Positions 56,236 through 64,000 of a stretch of DNA of 64,000 bases are shown one piece after another. The notes under the pieces are model-generated. The model did no database searches, had not been told where the DNA came from, and saw nothing but the letters and a program-made list of their open reading frames with translations. Position numbers and translations under genes: made by a program. Location of the stretch: positions 58,301 to 122,300 of the forward strand of contig NZ_FCOI02000022.1 of NCBI RefSeq assembly GCF_001544795.2. The letters run 5' to 3'. Position 1 is the stretch's first letter; every line of letters starts with the position of its first letter. Source of the stretch: Caballeronia temeraria. Lineage in GTDB: Bacteria; Pseudomonadota; Gammaproteobacteria; Burkholderiales; Burkholderiaceae.

Positions 56236-58152
56236 ATGAACCCCGTGTTTGTCATCACCGCGCTGCTCTGGCTTTCGATGGCGGGCCTCGCGTTCGCCTT
56301 GCTCAAGCGCGCGGCCTACTGGCGCGAAGGGCGCGCGACGGCCGCCGGCGCATACGGATGGGCGAATCTGCTGACTATCCCGAAGCGCTATTTCGTCGAT
56401 TTGCATCATGTCGTGGCGCGCGATCCGTATATCGCGAAGACGCACGTCGCGACCGCGGGCGGCGCGATCCTCGCGATGGCGCTCGTCTTCCTCAACTACG
56501 GTCTCGCGATCTACTCGGTGTGGCTCGACCGCGCGATCTTCCTCGCGGCGATCATCATGCTCGTCGGCGCGGTGTTCGTGTATCGGCGCCGTCGTGCGAA
56601 GGACGTGCCCGCGCGTCTGTCGCATGGACCGTGGGACAGCCTGCCGCTTCTACTCGGCTCGTTCGCGCTCGGTCTCGCGTTGTTCATGCTGCTGCCCGCA
56701 TCGTGGATGTCGGGCGCGCTCGCGATCATCGTCGCATTGCTGATCGCGGCAGGCGCGTACACGATGACCTTCGGCGCGGCGCAAGGCGGCCCGATGAAGC
56801 ACGCGATGGCGGGTCTTCTGCATCTCGCGTTTCATCCGCGTCAGGAACGGTTTCACGCGAAGACCGCGAATGAACGCGAAGTCGTGCCGCCGACCGCGCT
56901 CAAAAAGCCCGTGCTCGATGCGAAGGAATACGGCGTCGGCAAGCCGGTCGAGTTTCGCTGGAACCAACTGCTGAGCTTCGATGCCTGCGTGCAGTGCGGC
57001 AAGTGCGAAGCCGCGTGCCCCGCGTTTGCATCGGGTCAGCCGTTGAATCCGAAGAAGCTGATTCAGGATCTCGTCGTCGGCATGGTCGGCGGATCGGACT
57101 CGCAGTATGCGGGCAGCCCGACGCCCGGCATTCCGGTCGGCAGGCATTCCGGCGGTCCGGCCAAGCCGCTGATTTCGCAGATGATCGAAGCGGACACGAT
57201 CTGGTCCTGCACGACTTGCCGCGCCTGCGTGCAAGAGTGCCCGATGCTGATCGAGCATGTCGATGCCATCGTCGATATGCGCCGCAATCAGACGCTCGTC
57301 GAAGGCGATGTGCCCGGCAAAGGCCCGATCACGCTCGCGAATCTGCGCGAGACGGGCAGTCAGAACGGTTACGACATCGGCGCGCGCTACGACTGGTCGG
57401 TGGATCTGCAAGTGCAGGTCGCGCAGCCGGGACGTCCCGTGGATGTCCTGCTGATCGCCGGCGAAGGCGCGTTCGACATGCGCTATCAGCGCACGCTGCG
57501 TGCGCTCGCAAAAGTGATGAACAAGGCAGGCGTGGATTACGCGGTGCTCGGCGGCGTCGAAACGGATACGGGCGACACGGCGCGCCGTCTCGGCGATGAG
57601 GCCACGTTCCAGCAATGCGCGTCGAAGCTGATGAACACGCTGTCGCAATACCAGTTCCGCCGCATCGTCACGGCCGATCCGCATGTGCTGCACAGCCTGC
57701 GCAACGAATATCGCGCGCTCGGCGGCTACTACGAAGTGCAACATCACACGGCGTTCATGGCGGAACTCGTCGCGAACGGCAAGCTCACGCCGAAGGCCGC
57801 CGCCGTGCTCGCGGACAAGAAGGTCACGTATCACGATCCGTGCTATCTCGGCCGCTACAACGGCGAAACGGAAGCGCCGCGCAAGCTGTTGAAGACCATC
57901 GGCATCAAGGTCGTCGAGATGGAACGTCACGGCATGCGCGCACGTTGCTGCGGGGGTGGCGGCGGCGCGCCGCTGACGGATATCCCCGGCAAGCAGCGCA
58001 TTCCCGATATCCGCATCGCGGATGCGAAGTCGGTCGGCGCGGAAGTCGTCGCGGTCGGCTGCCCGCAATGCACCGCGATGCTCGAAGGCGTGGTCGGTCC
58101 TCGTCCCGAAGTGCTCGACGTGGCGGAACTGGTCGCAGCGGCGTTGGAGTGA
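56236..58152 (+). CDS. dgcB: Dimethylglycine demethylase subunit B (iron-sulfur, CCG domain)
   Basis: 638 residues. The N-terminal part has about five membrane segments, then two [4Fe-4S] motifs, CVQCGKCEAACP and CTTCRACVQECP, then a C-terminal heterodisulfide-reductase-type CCG domain (CYLGRYNGETEAPRKLL, ARCCGGGGGAPLTD). It should pass electrons from DgcA toward the quinone pool, with the ETF-like proteins that follow. It lies 14 bp after dgcA. Confidence 0.92.
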   Translation: MNPVFVITALLWLSMAGLAFALLKRAAYWREGRATAAGAYGWANLLTIPKRYFVDLHHVVARDPYIAKTHVATAGGAILAMALVFLNYGLAIYSVWLDRAIFLAAIIMLVGAVFVYRRRRAKDVPARLSHGPWDSLPLLLGSFALGLALFMLLPASWMSGALAIIVALLIAAGAYTMTFGAAQGGPMKHAMAGLLHLAFHPRQERFHAKTANEREVVPPTALKKPVLDAKEYGVGKPVEFRWNQLLSFDACVQCGKCEAACPAFASGQPLNPKKLIQDLVVGMVGGSDSQYAGSPTPGIPVGRHSGGPAKPLISQMIEADTIWSCTTCRACVQECPMLIEHVDAIVDMRRNQTLVEGDVPGKGPITLANLRETGSQNGYDIGARYDWSVDLQVQVAQPGRPVDVLLIAGEGAFDMRYQRTLRALAKVMNKAGVDYAVLGGVETDTGDTARRLGDEATFQQCASKLMNTLSQYQFRRIVTADPHVLHSLRNEYRALGGYYEVQHHTAFMAELVANGKLTPKAAAVLADKKVTYHDPCYLGRYNGETEAPRKLLKTIGIKVVEMERHGMRARCCGGGGGAPLTDIPGKQRIPDIRIADAKSVGAEVVAVGCPQCTAMLEGVVGPRPEVLDVAELVAAALE

Positions 58153-58156
58153 AGCG

Positions 58157-59320
58157 ATGAACAACGACATCAAACGAATCGATCCGCGCCGGCCTTTCAT
58201 CATCACGGCGGATGGACTGAAGCGCATCACGCTCGGTGAAGTGGGCAACGGCGTCGTGCTGAATTTCACGCACGGCGGCCACAAGGAAGCGACGAAACCG
58301 CGCCGCACGACGAAGCCCGCGACGCGCGCGCTGCTCGTCGCGGCGCATACGGATCGCGGCGCGCTCGACGATCACGCGCGCCAGGCGCTCGCCGCCGCCG
58401 CGCTGCTCGCGGACGATCAGACGGAAGTCGTGCTGATCGCGTTCGGCGAGTTCAAGGACGATGCGGCTGTGTTGGGCGCGGATCGTTATATCGAACTGCC
58501 CGCATTCGATCGCCGCAACTATGCGCCCGATGAAGAAGTGCGCGCGCTGACGGCCTGCGTCGCGGCGTTCGCGCCGGCGCATGTCTTCATGCCCGACAAC
58601 GCAACGGGCGACGGCGATCTCGGCCGGCGTTACGCCGCGCGCGCCGATGCATCCATCGCGACGCAAATCGTCGAGATCGATGCGGCGCACGTTGCGTCGT
58701 ATGCGCATGCGGGCCGCGCGCTTGCATCGCGTGCATTGCCCGATGTGGTCCTGCTCGCGGCCAATGCCGTCGATGCGAAGCTGCCCTTCGTCGGCGCGGG
58801 CGAAAGCGTGAATCCGGAAGGCATCGTGCCGGCGGCGAAGGCGAGCGCATACGTCGATCTCGGCATCGAGGAAATGGACGCGGCGCAGGTCGCGCTGGAG
58901 GAAGCCGATTTCATCGTGTCGGCGGGCAACGGCGTGTCGGACATTGCCGCATTCGAAGCGCTCGCGAGCACGCTGGGCGCGGCGATCGGCGCGAGCCGCG
59001 TGGCCGTCGACGATGGCAAGTTCACGCGCGACAAGCAGATCGGCGCGACGGGCAAGACCGTGGAGGCGAGCGTGTATATCGCGTTCGGTATTTCGGGCGC
59101 GGTGCAGCACTTGCAGGGCATCAAGGATTGCCGTCATGTGATCGCCGTGAATCTCGATGCGAGCGCGCCGATCGCGAAGCGCGCGAATCTGACGATCGTC
59201 GCGGACACGCAGGAAACGATCAAGGCGCTGGCCGAAGCCGCCGCAGCCGCACGCGCCTCGCGTGCCAACGGTGGCGCGATCGCGCAGAGCGCGCACGTTC
59301 CGGAGGGAGTTGCAGCATGA
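58157..59320 (+). CDS. Electron transfer flavoprotein alpha-subunit-like protein of the dgc cluster
   Basis: 387 residues of the FixB/EtfA type: the C-terminal FAD-binding ALEEADFIVSAGNGVSD, VEASVYIAFGISGAVQHLQGIKDCRHVIAVNLDASAPI is diagnostic. Pseudomonas dgc clusters carry the same gene. It should accept electrons from the demethylase complex. The start at 58157 has GGAGTGAAGCG upstream. It overlaps the beta-like gene by 4 bp (ATGA). Confidence 0.9.
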   Translation: MNNDIKRIDPRRPFIITADGLKRITLGEVGNGVVLNFTHGGHKEATKPRRTTKPATRALLVAAHTDRGALDDHARQALAAAALLADDQTEVVLIAFGEFKDDAAVLGADRYIELPAFDRRNYAPDEEVRALTACVAAFAPAHVFMPDNATGDGDLGRRYAARADASIATQIVEIDAAHVASYAHAGRALASRALPDVVLLAANAVDAKLPFVGAGESVNPEGIVPAAKASAYVDLGIEEMDAAQVALEEADFIVSAGNGVSDIAAFEALASTLGAAIGASRVAVDDGKFTRDKQIGATGKTVEASVYIAFGISGAVQHLQGIKDCRHVIAVNLDASAPIAKRANLTIVADTQETIKALAEAAAAARASRANGGAIAQSAHVPEGVAA

Positions 59321-60075
59321 AAGTCGCCGTTCTCGTTTCCACCGGCCGCCATCCCGTCAGCGGCGCCGCGCGCTACAGCCGCAACGATGCCGCCGCGCTG
59401 ACGATCGCCATCGGCATCGCCAAGGCGCAAGGCGCGCAGCTCGACGTGCTGCATGCGGGCGATCCGGCCAATCCGGCGCTCGCTGAATATCTCGCGCTCG
59501 GCGCGCCGAAAGTCGAAGTGCTCAACACACAACGCGACGCGTGCGCGGCGCTCGCGCAAAGACTCGCTGGTTATGACCTCGTGTTCACCGGCACGCGCGC
59601 GGAAGGCGCTTACGACAGCGGCACGCTGCCGTACAAGCTCGCCGATGCGTTGAACCTTCCGCTCGTCGGCGCGGCCGTCGACGTCGACGTGACGACGGAA
59701 GGCGTCGAAGTGCGCCAGTTCATGCCGAAGGGTTTGCGCCGCCGCGTGCGCGCGCCGCTGCCCGCGCTCGTCGCCGTGCATCCGCTCGCCAACGCCGCGC
59801 CGCGTTACGCCTATGCGCGCATGCGCGAAGGCCGCGTCGCGCCGATTGCGGCGAGCGCGCCCGTCGACAAGGAAAGCACGGCGTGGAGCGTCGGCCCGGT
59901 CATGGCGAAGCCGAAGAAACTCGCCGCGCCCGAGAAGCGTTCGGGCCACGCGCGCATGCTCGGCGCGACGACGACCGAGAGCCGCGGCGGGAGCGTCGTA
60001 ATTGAAGGGAGTTCCGTCGAAAAAGCACAAGTGATTCTGGCGTATTTGCGCGAGCATCAACTCGTCGACTACTGA
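59317..60075 (+). CDS. Electron transfer flavoprotein beta-subunit-like protein of the dgc cluster
   Basis: 252 residues with the FixA/EtfB start MKVAVLVSTGRHPVSGAARYSRND and GYDLVFTGTRAEGAYDSGTLPYKLADALNLPLVGA. It pairs with the upstream alpha-like protein. The start overlaps that gene's stop. The protein is divergent from housekeeping EtfB, in line with a dedicated role for this cluster. Confidence 0.9.
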   Translation: MKVAVLVSTGRHPVSGAARYSRNDAAALTIAIGIAKAQGAQLDVLHAGDPANPALAEYLALGAPKVEVLNTQRDACAALAQRLAGYDLVFTGTRAEGAYDSGTLPYKLADALNLPLVGAAVDVDVTTEGVEVRQFMPKGLRRRVRAPLPALVAVHPLANAAPRYAYARMREGRVAPIAASAPVDKESTAWSVGPVMAKPKKLAAPEKRSGHARMLGATTTESRGGSVVIEGSSVEKAQVILAYLREHQLVDY

Positions 60076-60127
60076 TTTTTCGACCCACATATACCGCTGC
60101 AACACCCGCGCTCATGAGGTGCACACG

Positions 60128-61426
60128 ATGAAAGTTTCGGCAGACGTTCGCGCAATGATCGAACGCCGCAAAAAGGGCCATACGCTCGAGGCGCCGTTCT
60201 ACACGAGCCCAGAGATTCACGCGCTCGACCTCGATGCGATTTTCCGCAAGACCTGGATTCAGGTCGCCGTCGAACCGGATATTCCCGAGCCGGGCGATTA
60301 CACGACGGTCGAAATCGGCAGCGATTCGATCCTGATCGTGCGCGACGACGACATGGAAATCCGCGCCTTCTACAACGTGTGCCGTCATCGCGGCGCGCGC
60401 CTGTGCAATCAGGAGAAGGGCTCGCTCGGCAATATCGTGTGCCCGTATCACAGCTGGACCTATAACCTCTCCGGCGACCTGATGTTCGCCGAGCACATGG
60501 GCGACCAGTTCGACCGCTGCAAGCACAGCCTGAAGAAAGTGCACGTGCAGAATCTCGCGGGCTTGATCTTCATCTGTCTCGCTGATGAACCGCCCGCCGA
60601 TTTCGCCGTCATGCGCGAAGCGATGGAGCCGTATCTCGCGCCGCACGGCCTGAAGGACTGCAAGATCGCGGCGAGCATCGATATCGTCGAGAAGGGCAAC
60701 TGGAAGCTCACGATGGAGAACAATCGCGAATGCTATCACTGCGTCGCGAACCATCCCGAGCTGACCATTTCGCTCTATGAATACGGCTTCGGCTATCAGC
60801 GTTCGCCCGCGAACGAAGAAGGCATGGCGGCCTTTGAAAAGACCGTCGAAGAGCGCACGAAGCAATGGGAAGCGATGTGCCTGCCGTCCGCCGAAATCGA
60901 GCGTCTCGCCGATCTCGTGACGGGTTTTCGCACGCAGCGCCTGCCGCTCGATCGCGACGGCGAATCGCAGACGCTCGATGCGAAGGTTGCATCGAAGAAA
61001 CTGCTCGGCGGCTTCGAGCGCGCGGACCTGGGCGGCTTGTCGTTCTGGACGCAGCCGAATTCGTGGCATCACTTCATGAGCGATCACATCGTGACGTTCT
61101 GCGTGATTCCGCTCGCGTCGGGCGAAACGCTCGTGCGCACGAAGTGGCTCGTGCACAAGGACGCGCGCGAAGGCATCGATTACGACGCCGACAATCTCAC
61201 CGCCGTCTGGCGCGCGACAAACGATCAGGACCGCACGCTCGTCGAGTATTCGCAGCTCGGTGTGGCGAGCAACGCGTACGAGCCGGGTCCGTATTCGCCG
61301 TTCACGGAAGGTCTCGTCGAGAAGTTCTGCGAGTGGTACATCGGACGTCTTGCCGATTACGCCGATACGCCCGAGCACGGCGTGGATGCGTCGCACGGTG
61401 AGAAAGTCGTTTCCTTCATGCGCTGA
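60128..61426 (+). CDS. gbcA: Glycine betaine demethylase oxygenase subunit (Rieske)
   Basis: 432 residues. The Rieske cluster is at Cys85, His87 (NVCRHRGARLC) and Cys105, His108 (VCPYHSW), followed by the C-terminal catalytic domain with the mononuclear iron ligands in ENNRECYHCVANHPEL. It removes one methyl from glycine betaine to give dimethylglycine plus formaldehyde. GAGGTG lies before the ATG at 60128; a GTG three codons upstream is less likely. The reductase gbcB follows 24 bp later. Confidence 0.95.
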   Translation: MKVSADVRAMIERRKKGHTLEAPFYTSPEIHALDLDAIFRKTWIQVAVEPDIPEPGDYTTVEIGSDSILIVRDDDMEIRAFYNVCRHRGARLCNQEKGSLGNIVCPYHSWTYNLSGDLMFAEHMGDQFDRCKHSLKKVHVQNLAGLIFICLADEPPADFAVMREAMEPYLAPHGLKDCKIAASIDIVEKGNWKLTMENNRECYHCVANHPELTISLYEYGFGYQRSPANEEGMAAFEKTVEERTKQWEAMCLPSAEIERLADLVTGFRTQRLPLDRDGESQTLDAKVASKKLLGGFERADLGGLSFWTQPNSWHHFMSDHIVTFCVIPLASGETLVRTKWLVHKDAREGIDYDADNLTAVWRATNDQDRTLVEYSQLGVASNAYEPGPYSPFTEGLVEKFCEWYIGRLADYADTPEHGVDASHGEKVVSFMR

Positions 61427-61450
61427 AAGCACTCGTAGCGGGAGTAGAAC

Positions 61451-62692
61451 ATGATGCGCGATCAGGCTACGTTCGAGCCGACAGACAGCCGTGTCACCCA
61501 GCCGAAGTTCTGGGGGACGCTGCCCGTGCGCTGGGATTGCGACAACGACGAGACGCTCGTCTGCTGTCACGTCCGGCAGGAAACGCACGACGTCAAGAGC
61601 TTTTTCTTCAAGGCGCCCGGCGAGCGCACGTTCGTCTTCGAGCCGGGCCAGTTCATCACGCTGGAGCTCGAGATCGATGGCGAGCAGATCAATCGCTGCT
61701 ACACGATCTCGTCCGCGCCGACGCGCCCGCACACCATCTCCATCACGGTGAAGCGCGTGCCGGGCGGACCGGTTTCGAACTGGCTGCACGACAACCTCGT
61801 CGCGGGATCGAAGGTGCGTGTGCTCGGGCCATCGGGCGAGTTCACGTGCGCGCGTCATCCGGCGCGCAAGTATCTGTTCCTGTCGGCGGGTTCGGGCATC
61901 ACGCCGCTCATGTCGATGAGCCGCGCGCATCACGAGCTCGGCGACGATGCCGACATCGTGTTCGTGCACAGCGCACGCACGCCCGACGACATCATCTTTC
62001 CGCGCGAGCTCGATCTGATCGCGTCGAATCACAAGAACTTCCGCACGGCGTTCGTCTGCGAGCGTGTCGGCGCGCGCACGAACTGGCCGGGCGTGACGGG
62101 CTTTCTCACGCTGCCGCTGTTGAAGCTGATCGCGCCGGACTTTCTCGAACGCGAGGTCTTCACGTGCGGCCCCGCGCCGTATATGAAGGCGGTGCGCGAT
62201 CTGCTCGACGCGGGCGGTTTCGATCGCAAGCACTATCACGAAGAGAGTTTTTCGTTCGGCGTGGTCGAAGAAGTCGCGGCCGAACTGACGACGGCGCATG
62301 TGGCCGACGCGCTCGCAACGCAGACGGATTTTGTCGAGGCGCGCGAGGAAGCGGTGGGTTTTGCGCCCGCGCCGGCTGAGCCGATCGAGCCGATTGAAGT
62401 CATTCCGGCGGAAGCCGCGCCCATCGACACGAAGTTCAAGGTGAACTTCGCGAAGAGCCGGCGCGACATCGAATGCGGCAGCAACGAACACGTGCTGGAT
62501 GCCGCGAAGAAGGCGGGCGTCCGCTTGCCATCGTCGTGTACGCAGGGCATGTGCGGAACGTGCAAGGTCAAGCTCGTGTCGGGCGAAGTGAGCATGAAGC
62601 ATGCGGGCGGCATACGTCAGCGCGAGATCGATCAGGGCATGGTGCTGCTGTGTTGCAGCAAGCCTTTGAGCGACCTCGTCGTCGACAAGTAA
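61451..62692 (+). CDS. gbcB: Glycine betaine demethylase reductase subunit
   Basis: 413 residues: an FAD/NAD reductase part (GQFITLELEIDGEQINRCYTISSAPT, LFLSAGSGITPLMSMSR, VFTCGPAPYM) and a C-terminal plant-type [2Fe-2S] ferredoxin (SSCTQGMCGTCKVKL, then LLCCSKPL). It feeds electrons from NADH to GbcA. The linker from about residue 285 to 320 is rich in Ala, Glu and Pro. GGGAG precedes the ATG; a second ATG follows at once. Confidence 0.95.
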   Translation: MMRDQATFEPTDSRVTQPKFWGTLPVRWDCDNDETLVCCHVRQETHDVKSFFFKAPGERTFVFEPGQFITLELEIDGEQINRCYTISSAPTRPHTISITVKRVPGGPVSNWLHDNLVAGSKVRVLGPSGEFTCARHPARKYLFLSAGSGITPLMSMSRAHHELGDDADIVFVHSARTPDDIIFPRELDLIASNHKNFRTAFVCERVGARTNWPGVTGFLTLPLLKLIAPDFLEREVFTCGPAPYMKAVRDLLDAGGFDRKHYHEESFSFGVVEEVAAELTTAHVADALATQTDFVEAREEAVGFAPAPAEPIEPIEVIPAEAAPIDTKFKVNFAKSRRDIECGSNEHVLDAAKKAGVRLPSSCTQGMCGTCKVKLVSGEVSMKHAGGIRQREIDQGMVLLCCSKPLSDLVVDK

Positions 62693-62811
62693 TGCCCTGA
62701 AGGGGGCGCGTCGTTTCTTGACAACTGAGTGTCGGAAAAGTGCGCTACGGGTCAATTCTGGCTGGTGATTCTGTTCGCTACACGGCGTGGGGCCGCTAAG
62801 GGGGAAACCAA

Positions 62812-63666
62812 ATGAAACCGATGAGAAGAATGCTTGTTCTGGGGGCGATGAGCGCCGCCCTTGCTTCGAGCTTGATGGCGAACGCCGCGGATAAGCCGAC
62901 GATCAAAATCGGTTACGTCGAGGGTTGGGACGATAGCGTCGCGACGTCGAATGTCGCTGCGCGCGTCATCGAGAAGAAGCTGGGCTATCCGGTGCAGCTC
63001 GTGCCGGTGGCGGCGGGCGTGATGTGGCAGGGCGTGGCGCGCGGCGATCTGGACGCGACGCTGTCGGCGTGGCTGCCGGTGACGCACGGCGCGTACTGGA
63101 ACAATTTCAAGTCGAAGGTCGTGAATCTGGGTCCGAACTTTCAGGACGCGAAGATTGGTTTGATCGTGCCGGAGAATGTCGACGTCAACAGTCTCTCTGA
63201 TCTCGAAGCGAAGAAGGCGGAATTCGATTCGCGCATCGTCGGTATTGATGCTGGCGCGGGTGTGATGCAGAAGACGAGCGAAGCGATCAAGGCTTATAAC
63301 CTCGATTACAAGCTGCTGCCGAGTTCGGGATCGGCGATGACGGCCGAGCTTGCACGGTCGGAAGCAGCCAAAAAGCCGATCATCGTGACGGGCTGGAAGC
63401 CGCACTGGATGTTCGCGAAGTACAAGCTCAAGTTCCTCGAGGATCCGAAGAAGGTGTTCGGTGAGTCGGAGCACGTTGATAACGTGATCAATCCGGAACT
63501 CGAGAAGAAGGCGCCGCAGGTTGTCGAGTTCCTGAAGAAGTTTCAGTGGAAGCCGGGTGAGATCGATAGTGTGATGCTTGCTACGCAGAATGGGGAGAAG
63601 CCGCAGGCGGCCGCTGATGCGTGGATCAGCGCGCATGGGGATCGGGTGGATTCCTGGACTAAGTAA
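62812..63666 (+). CDS. Glycine betaine ABC transporter substrate-binding protein
   Basis: 284 residues of the OpuAC family. The signal peptide is MKPMRRMLVLGAMSAALASSLMANA, cleaved near residue 25. The mature protein has IKIGYVEGWDDSVATSNVAARVIEKKLGYPVQLVPVAAGVMWQGVARGD, LSAWLPVTHGAYW and IIVTGWKPHWMFAKY, with the cage tryptophans of betaine-type sites. No ATPase or permease is next to it, so it may serve the choVW transporter or one elsewhere. It ends the operon at a terminator. Confidence 0.9.
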   Translation: MKPMRRMLVLGAMSAALASSLMANAADKPTIKIGYVEGWDDSVATSNVAARVIEKKLGYPVQLVPVAAGVMWQGVARGDLDATLSAWLPVTHGAYWNNFKSKVVNLGPNFQDAKIGLIVPENVDVNSLSDLEAKKAEFDSRIVGIDAGAGVMQKTSEAIKAYNLDYKLLPSSGSAMTAELARSEAAKKPIIVTGWKPHWMFAKYKLKFLEDPKKVFGESEHVDNVINPELEKKAPQVVEFLKKFQWKPGEIDSVMLATQNGEKPQAAADAWISAHGDRVDSWTK

Positions 63667-63689
63667 TTTGGGGTCTTTGGGCGTTTGGG

Positions 63690-63737
63690 CAAACGCTATG
63701 CGCCGTGGGGGTTTTTATTCCTGCGGCGCTTTTTTTG
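63690..63737 (+). terminator. Intrinsic terminator after the glycine betaine operon
   Basis: Arms GCGCCG (63690-63695) and CGGCGC (63724-63729) enclose a loop and are followed by a run of T (63730-63736). A second small hairpin GCGTTT/AAACGC sits just before it (63671-63686). Confidence 0.7.
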
Positions 63738-63747
63738 TTTTCGCCGG

Positions 63748-64000
63748 GTCCCGGTTTCGTGTTGGTCTATAAGCACTGCCCCTGTGCGGGGCGGCAGTCA
63801 CTTTCTTTGCTGCTGCAAAGAAAGTAACCAAAGAAAGCAGCTCGAAACGCCCGCGGTCACACGCAATTTGGGTAGTTCTCTCGTCCTCGGTGGCACTCGC
63901 CTAAAGAGTGCCCTCATAGGCCCCACCGGGCTTGGCTCGCGCACGGTCTGCCGCTTCGCACCACTCAACACACTGGTTCAGCACCAAATAGCACCAGCCC
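63748..64000 (+). repeat. Dispersed structured repeat, copy 3 (cut by window edge)
   Basis: Third copy of the element at 49958 and 50311, with GGTCTATAAGCACTGCCCC, TTTCTTTGCTGCTGCAAAG, GGTAGTTCTCTCGTCC, CTCGCCTAAAGAGTGCCCTC and GCGCACGGTCTG. It runs into the window edge. This and the terminator account for the whole 3' gap. Confidence 0.85.

Noticed and set aside
59900..62755. A 951-residue minus-strand ORF opposite gbcA and gbcB
   Set aside because: Shadow frame with low-complexity basic composition; both plus-strand genes have clear catalytic motifs.

Overview
The window looks like a chromosomal or chromid segment of a Burkholderiaceae bacterium, most likely Paraburkholderia or Caballeronia. 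It is GC-rich, has long antisense shadow ORFs on almost every gene, and carries gene sets typical of that group: oxidative L-fucose catabolism, choline-to-glycine catabolism under GlxA/GbdR-type regulators, and a small DUF3563-type protein. Genus is inferred from gene content only. No rRNA, tRNA, insertion sequence, integrase or replication origin was recognised.

Layout. 1-3000: the 3' part of a CoA-binding/GNAT acetyltransferase fusion and a convergent unknown gene. 3027-12777: an IclR regulator divergent from a nine-gene operon. The operon has a sugar ABC importer (binding protein, ATPase, permease), a UxaA-type dehydratase split into two genes, an aldo/keto reductase, a lactonase, an SDR dehydrogenase and a FAH-family hydrolase. 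Together these match oxidation of L-fucose to pyruvate and lactate. 12851-18646: unrelated genes (PaaI thioesterase, chemoreceptor, AGE-family epimerase, MgtC/SapB protein, an orphan membrane protein, a 50-residue protein). 19082-25569: choline ABC transporter genes with a GbdR-like regulator among them, then a class II aldolase, another GlxA-type regulator and a small membrane protein. 25956-33297: sdaA, soxBDAG, a FolB-like gene and a small orphan. 33338-44688: a type I-E CRISPR-Cas locus, with cas3-cas8e-cas11-cas7e-cas5e-cas6e-cas1-cas2 between two arrays that run outward from the cas operon. 44690-49900: betA, betB and betI on the minus strand and a divergent formaldehyde dehydrogenase. 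49958-50565: two inverted copies of a dispersed structured repeat; a third copy is cut by the right window edge. 50631-63666: a GNAT enzyme, a second GbdR-like regulator, and a divergent operon (dipeptidase-like, 4VR-like protein, dgcA, dgcB, two ETF subunits, gbcA, gbcB, glycine betaine binding protein).

How it works together. From 19 to 64 kb, apart from the CRISPR locus, the genes form nearly a complete route: choline uptake, BetA/BetB to glycine betaine, GbcAB to dimethylglycine, DgcAB plus ETF to sarcosine, SoxBDAG to glycine, and SdaA for serine to pyruvate. FdhA removes the formaldehyde released by demethylation. The CRISPR-Cas locus sits inside this cluster between the sox operon and betA.

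Most notable observation: cas3 and cas5e each carry an apparent single-base frameshift (net +1 and net -1), while cas1, cas2 and both arrays look intact. As read here, the interference arm is probably broken unless these are sequencing errors.
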